A stretch of 26,057 nt of DNA from Bordetella parapertussis. GTDB taxonomy: Bacteria > Pseudomonadota > Gammaproteobacteria > Burkholderiales > Burkholderiaceae_B. Below the pieces are notes generated by a model that was not told the origin of the DNA, did no database searches, and saw only the letters and a list, made by a program, of their open reading frames with translations. Below, piece by piece: positions 23,806-26,057 of this stretch (position 1 is the stretch's first letter; every line of letters starts with the position of its first letter). A program made the position numbers and the translations under genes. Location: assembly GCA_945882005.1 (NCBI GenBank), contig CAMCWG010000007.1:1-26057 (forward strand), read 5' to 3'.

Positions 23806-24020
23806 TTTTGCGTCTCCATCAAAAAGATTTTTTGTCTTGTCGCACACTAACCTTAGCATCGCACCCTGAAGCTAGCGCTGCGGAACCCAGCGAAGTCCAT
23901 ATTTTGAAAACCAACCTCTATTTACCCTACCCCTTTGAAATAGGATGATTAGAGAGAACCTTTATGCTAGGATAAATTCCAACAAAGCGCCGTTAAATTA
24001 AAAAGAACAATAAGCGCTCA

Positions 24021-24047
24021 TGACTAGCAATCAAACAAAATTAGTCA
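24021..24047. repeat. inverted repeat in the leader of the acyl-CoA dehydrogenase gene
   Basis: TGACTA (24021-24026) and TAGTCA (24042-24047) form 6-bp arms 15 bases apart, 26 bases before the GTG start codon at 24073. It could be an operator half-site pair in the 267-bp divergent region. I find no convincing sigma-70 promoter in that region. Confidence 0.28.
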
Positions 24048-24072
24048 GCACAGGATTCTGGGGAGACACACA

Positions 24073-25326
24073 GTGGATTTTGGATATACCAACGAGCAAG
24101 TCGCTCTGCGCAAAGAGGTTCTTGATTTCATTCGCACGCATTTGACCGCCGAAGTCTACGCGGAACTCGATGCAGATGAAGAGGCCCTCGAGAACGGCAA
24201 GAGCGAGCGCCATCCCGGAAAAAAAGGACCGCTCGTGAGCGCAGTCTTTAAAAAAATCGGCGAATGCGGCTGGCTGGGATATAGCTACCCAAAAGAATAC
24301 GGTGGTGGTGGTGGTGATCGCGTTGGTCAAAACATTATCGAAGAGGAGTTTCAGCGCGCAGGCATTCAAGTCGGCTTAGCTGGAAGCGGTGCGCCTGCCA
24401 TTATGGCTGCGGGCACAGAGGAGCAAAAGCGTCACTATCTACCAAAACTAATCGCGATGGAGTACACCTTTGCTTTGGGTTTTACGGAGCCTCACGCAGG
24501 CGCTGATCTCGCTGCACTTCGATGCCGAGCCATACGTGATGGAGATCATTTCGTCATAAATGGCCAAAAGATGTACACCACCGCAGCACATACAGCGACG
24601 CACATGTACTTGATGGCGCGCACAGATCCTGAGGCTGCGCGACATGACGGCATTTCCATTTTTCTATTCCCGATGGACACGCCAGGATTAACAGTGCGTC
24701 CTCTCTGGACCATTCAAAACAACCCGCGTGCGCCGCGCGGGACAACATACGGCGACGCGCGCAGCAATGAGGTGTTTTTTGAGAACGTCCGCATCCATGA
24801 GTCTTGCTTGCTGGGGCGTGAGAATCAAGGATGGCGGGTTGGATCAATGGGATTAAATCTTGACCGCGTTGGAGCTTCGCGCTACCTGCGCTCCGTGCGT
24901 CGCGACGAAGACATTGTGAACTGGATCAAAGCAAATTCGTTTGGCGATTATTCACCTGCAAAAAATCCGGCAATTCGTGACAAGGTTGCGGAGCTGTGGA
25001 TCGAAGGGCAGATCTGTCGCCTGATGACCATGCGAAGTATGTCAATCGTTGAGCACGGTGGCAACTTTACGTATGAAGGCTCTGCAGAAAAAGTATGGTC
25101 GCCTGAGCACGGCGTACGGACCACCGAAGCGATTACACAAATGCTAGGACCCTACGCGACACTTCTTAATGGCTCACCCCACGCCGTTGAGAAAGGCGTG
25201 TTCGCGCACAACACGATGGGTGCATTTCAGTCAGGCATTAATCATGGCAGTGTCCAGATTATGCGGGATCAAGTGGCAAAGCGAGGCCTAGAGCTGCCTT
25301 CCTCACGTCGCGCAAAATCAAAATAG
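24073..25326 (+). CDS. acyl-CoA dehydrogenase
   Basis: The 417-residue flavoenzyme introduces an alpha-beta double bond into an acyl-CoA. The N-terminal helical domain starts FGYTNEQVALRKEVLDFIR. The beta domain has the FAD/substrate signature ALGFTEPHAGADLAAL and GQKMYTT, and the C-terminal helical domain includes LGRENQGWRVGSMGLNLDR and TEAITQMLGPYA. The start is GTG at 24073, with a GGGGAG ribosome site 8 bases upstream. A second acyl-CoA dehydrogenase gene follows after 21 bp. Tandem, unequal dehydrogenases like these often form alpha-beta complexes acting on bulky or branched CoA esters, as in steroid side-chain breakdown. The electron acceptor would be ETF. The pair is divergent from an FAH-family gene and may be part of the same pathway. 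Substrate not predictable. Confidence 0.92.
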   Translation: MDFGYTNEQVALRKEVLDFIRTHLTAEVYAELDADEEALENGKSERHPGKKGPLVSAVFKKIGECGWLGYSYPKEYGGGGGDRVGQNIIEEEFQRAGIQVGLAGSGAPAIMAAGTEEQKRHYLPKLIAMEYTFALGFTEPHAGADLAALRCRAIRDGDHFVINGQKMYTTAAHTATHMYLMARTDPEAARHDGISIFLFPMDTPGLTVRPLWTIQNNPRAPRGTTYGDARSNEVFFENVRIHESCLLGRENQGWRVGSMGLNLDRVGASRYLRSVRRDEDIVNWIKANSFGDYSPAKNPAIRDKVAELWIEGQICRLMTMRSMSIVEHGGNFTYEGSAEKVWSPEHGVRTTEAITQMLGPYATLLNGSPHAVEKGVFAHNTMGAFQSGINHGSVQIMRDQVAKRGLELPSSRRAKSK

Positions 25327-25347
25327 CACCAGCTACAGGAAAGAATC

Positions 25348-26057
25348 ATGGACGTATTGCTAACTGAAGAAGAACAGATGGTCGCCAGCAGCGCCAGGGA
25401 GTTTCTCAATGGGGAATGCTCAACTGCGCTTGTGCGAAAAATGGAACTCGATTCACTTGGCTATCCGCCCGAGTTGTGGGCGAAATGTGCCGAAATGGGC
25501 TGGCCTGGAATGTGCCTACCTGAAGAATATGGCGGACAAGCACTTCCACTCGCGTATTTGGGCCTAGTTTTGCAAGAAGTGGGGCGCGCTGTCGCACCGA
25601 TTCCTTTGCACAGCACCGCAGTTACCGCGATTACGCTTTCGCGTCACGCACCCAAAGCGATTTGCGAACAGATTCTACCCAGCGTGTGCGAAGGTAAAAC
25701 GATTTTGACTTGGGCATTTTCTGAAGAGGATCCACGCTTCGTACCAGAGTCCATCAAGATGTCCGCTACGACCGATGGCGAGCACTTTGTTTTGAACGGA
25801 CGCAAACTATTCGTTGATAATTTCTTAGCCTCAAGTCATTGTCTGGTAGCTTGCCGGACCGCTGTACAAACATCAAAAAGCGAGGGCATTTCACTATTTT
25901 TGGTCGATACAAAGATGGCTGGAATCTCTTCCAACCCGCTGCGTACGCTTGCTAAAGATCAACAGTGTGAGGTGGTCTTCGACAACGTCCGCGTTCCTAA
26001 GGCGGCACTGATTGGGCAGTTACACCACGGTTGGTCCGCGATGGAAACTTTGCTTGA
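25348..26057 (+). CDS. acyl-CoA dehydrogenase, second of a tandem pair (3' end cut by window edge)
   Basis: Two hundred and thirty-six codons are visible from the ATG at 25348 to the right edge with no stop. The protein begins MDVLLTEEEQMVASSAREFL, typical of the N-terminal helical domain of the family. EMGWPGMCLPEEYGG follows at about residues 49-63, then the middle beta domain with LNGRKLFVDNFLASSHCLVA and SLFLVDTK, and VVFDNVRVPKAALIG. The remaining C-terminal helical domain (about 130-150 residues) is missing. The classical TEP-x-AGSD substrate motif of the first dehydrogenase is replaced here by AFSEEDPRF, as is usual in the non-catalytic-looking partner of such pairs. An AGGA ribosome site and a 21-bp gap to the upstream gene show co-transcription. 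It is probably the partner subunit of the first enzyme. Confidence 0.88.
   Translation, partial: MDVLLTEEEQMVASSAREFLNGECSTALVRKMELDSLGYPPELWAKCAEMGWPGMCLPEEYGGQALPLAYLGLVLQEVGRAVAPIPLHSTAVTAITLSRHAPKAICEQILPSVCEGKTILTWAFSEEDPRFVPESIKMSATTDGEHFVLNGRKLFVDNFLASSHCLVACRTAVQTSKSEGISLFLVDTKMAGISSNPLRTLAKDQQCEVVFDNVRVPKAALIGQLHHGWSAMETLL

Noticed and set aside
23806..23859. An 18-codon N-terminal extension of the FAH-family protein.
   Set aside because: The downstream ATG at 23805 has a good GGAG ribosome site and gives the usual family start MKILFF. The extension has no ribosome site that I can see.
24020..24072. An upstream ATG before the first acyl-CoA dehydrogenase.
   Set aside because: It is out of frame with the dehydrogenase. 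The GTG at 24073 has GGGGAG correctly placed and begins with the conserved N-terminal segment.

Overview
The window reads as a piece of a betaproteobacterial chromosome, most likely Burkholderiales and perhaps an Alcaligenaceae-like lineage of intermediate GC. The reasons are three Bug-type (TctC-like) solute receptors, a complete TctB-TctA membrane pair, many CoA-ester catabolic enzymes (CaiB/BaiF transferase, acyl-CoA ligase, HMG-CoA-lyase-like and MmgE/PrpD proteins, acyl-CoA dehydrogenases), and a porin-glnK-amtB nitrogen operon of the type described in betaproteobacteria. The genus is inferred from gene content only. I see no rRNA, tRNA, CRISPR array, transposase, phage gene or integration scar. 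Genes are tightly packed, and no gap without a gene exceeds 300 bases.

Layout, left to right. (1) 1-2062, minus strand: a Bug receptor followed 4 bp later by a short MetE-like methyltransferase that runs off the left edge. (2) 2189-4892, plus: a SYLF-domain secreted protein, an anaerobic sulfatase-maturase-type radical SAM enzyme, and an exported dienelactone-hydrolase-like protein. (3) 4906-11329: a divergent catabolic locus, with a thioesterase and an IclR regulator leftward and an acyl-CoA ligase, a FAS1-like double-hotdog protein, a class III CoA-transferase and a Bug receptor rightward. The shared promoter region holds a 16-bp palindrome and a good sigma-70 promoter. (4) 11338-14115: the nitrogen-limitation operon (TorF-type porin, PII protein GlnK, ammonium channel AmtB), preceded by a sigma-54 promoter and one near-perfect plus one weaker NtrC-like site. 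(5) 14112-15697: a solute-binding-like protein without signal peptide, convergent with amtB, then a divergent cytoplasmic dienelactone hydrolase ending at a strong bidirectional terminator. (6) 15707-22838: a second divergent catabolic locus, with an HMG-CoA-lyase-like and an MmgE/PrpD enzyme leftward, and TctB, TctA, a Bug receptor and a fumarate-reductase-type flavoprotein rightward. (7) 22867-26057: a fumarylacetoacetate-hydrolase-family enzyme (minus) and two tandem acyl-CoA dehydrogenases (plus), the second cut by the right edge.

Region 6 looks like a self-contained uptake-and-breakdown module for a di- or tricarboxylic acid. The Bug receptor binds the acid in the periplasm, TctA/TctB import it, the flavoprotein would oxidise or reduce a C-C bond, MmgE/PrpD would hydrate, dehydrate or decarboxylate, and the lyase would split a CoA thioester. 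Region 3 could convert an imported acid to its CoA ester and process it further. The substrates cannot be read from the sequence. The best-supported regulatory observation is the sigma-54/NtrC arrangement before the porin-glnK-amtB operon. The most novel-looking small feature is a six-codon reading frame whose stop overlaps the tctB start.
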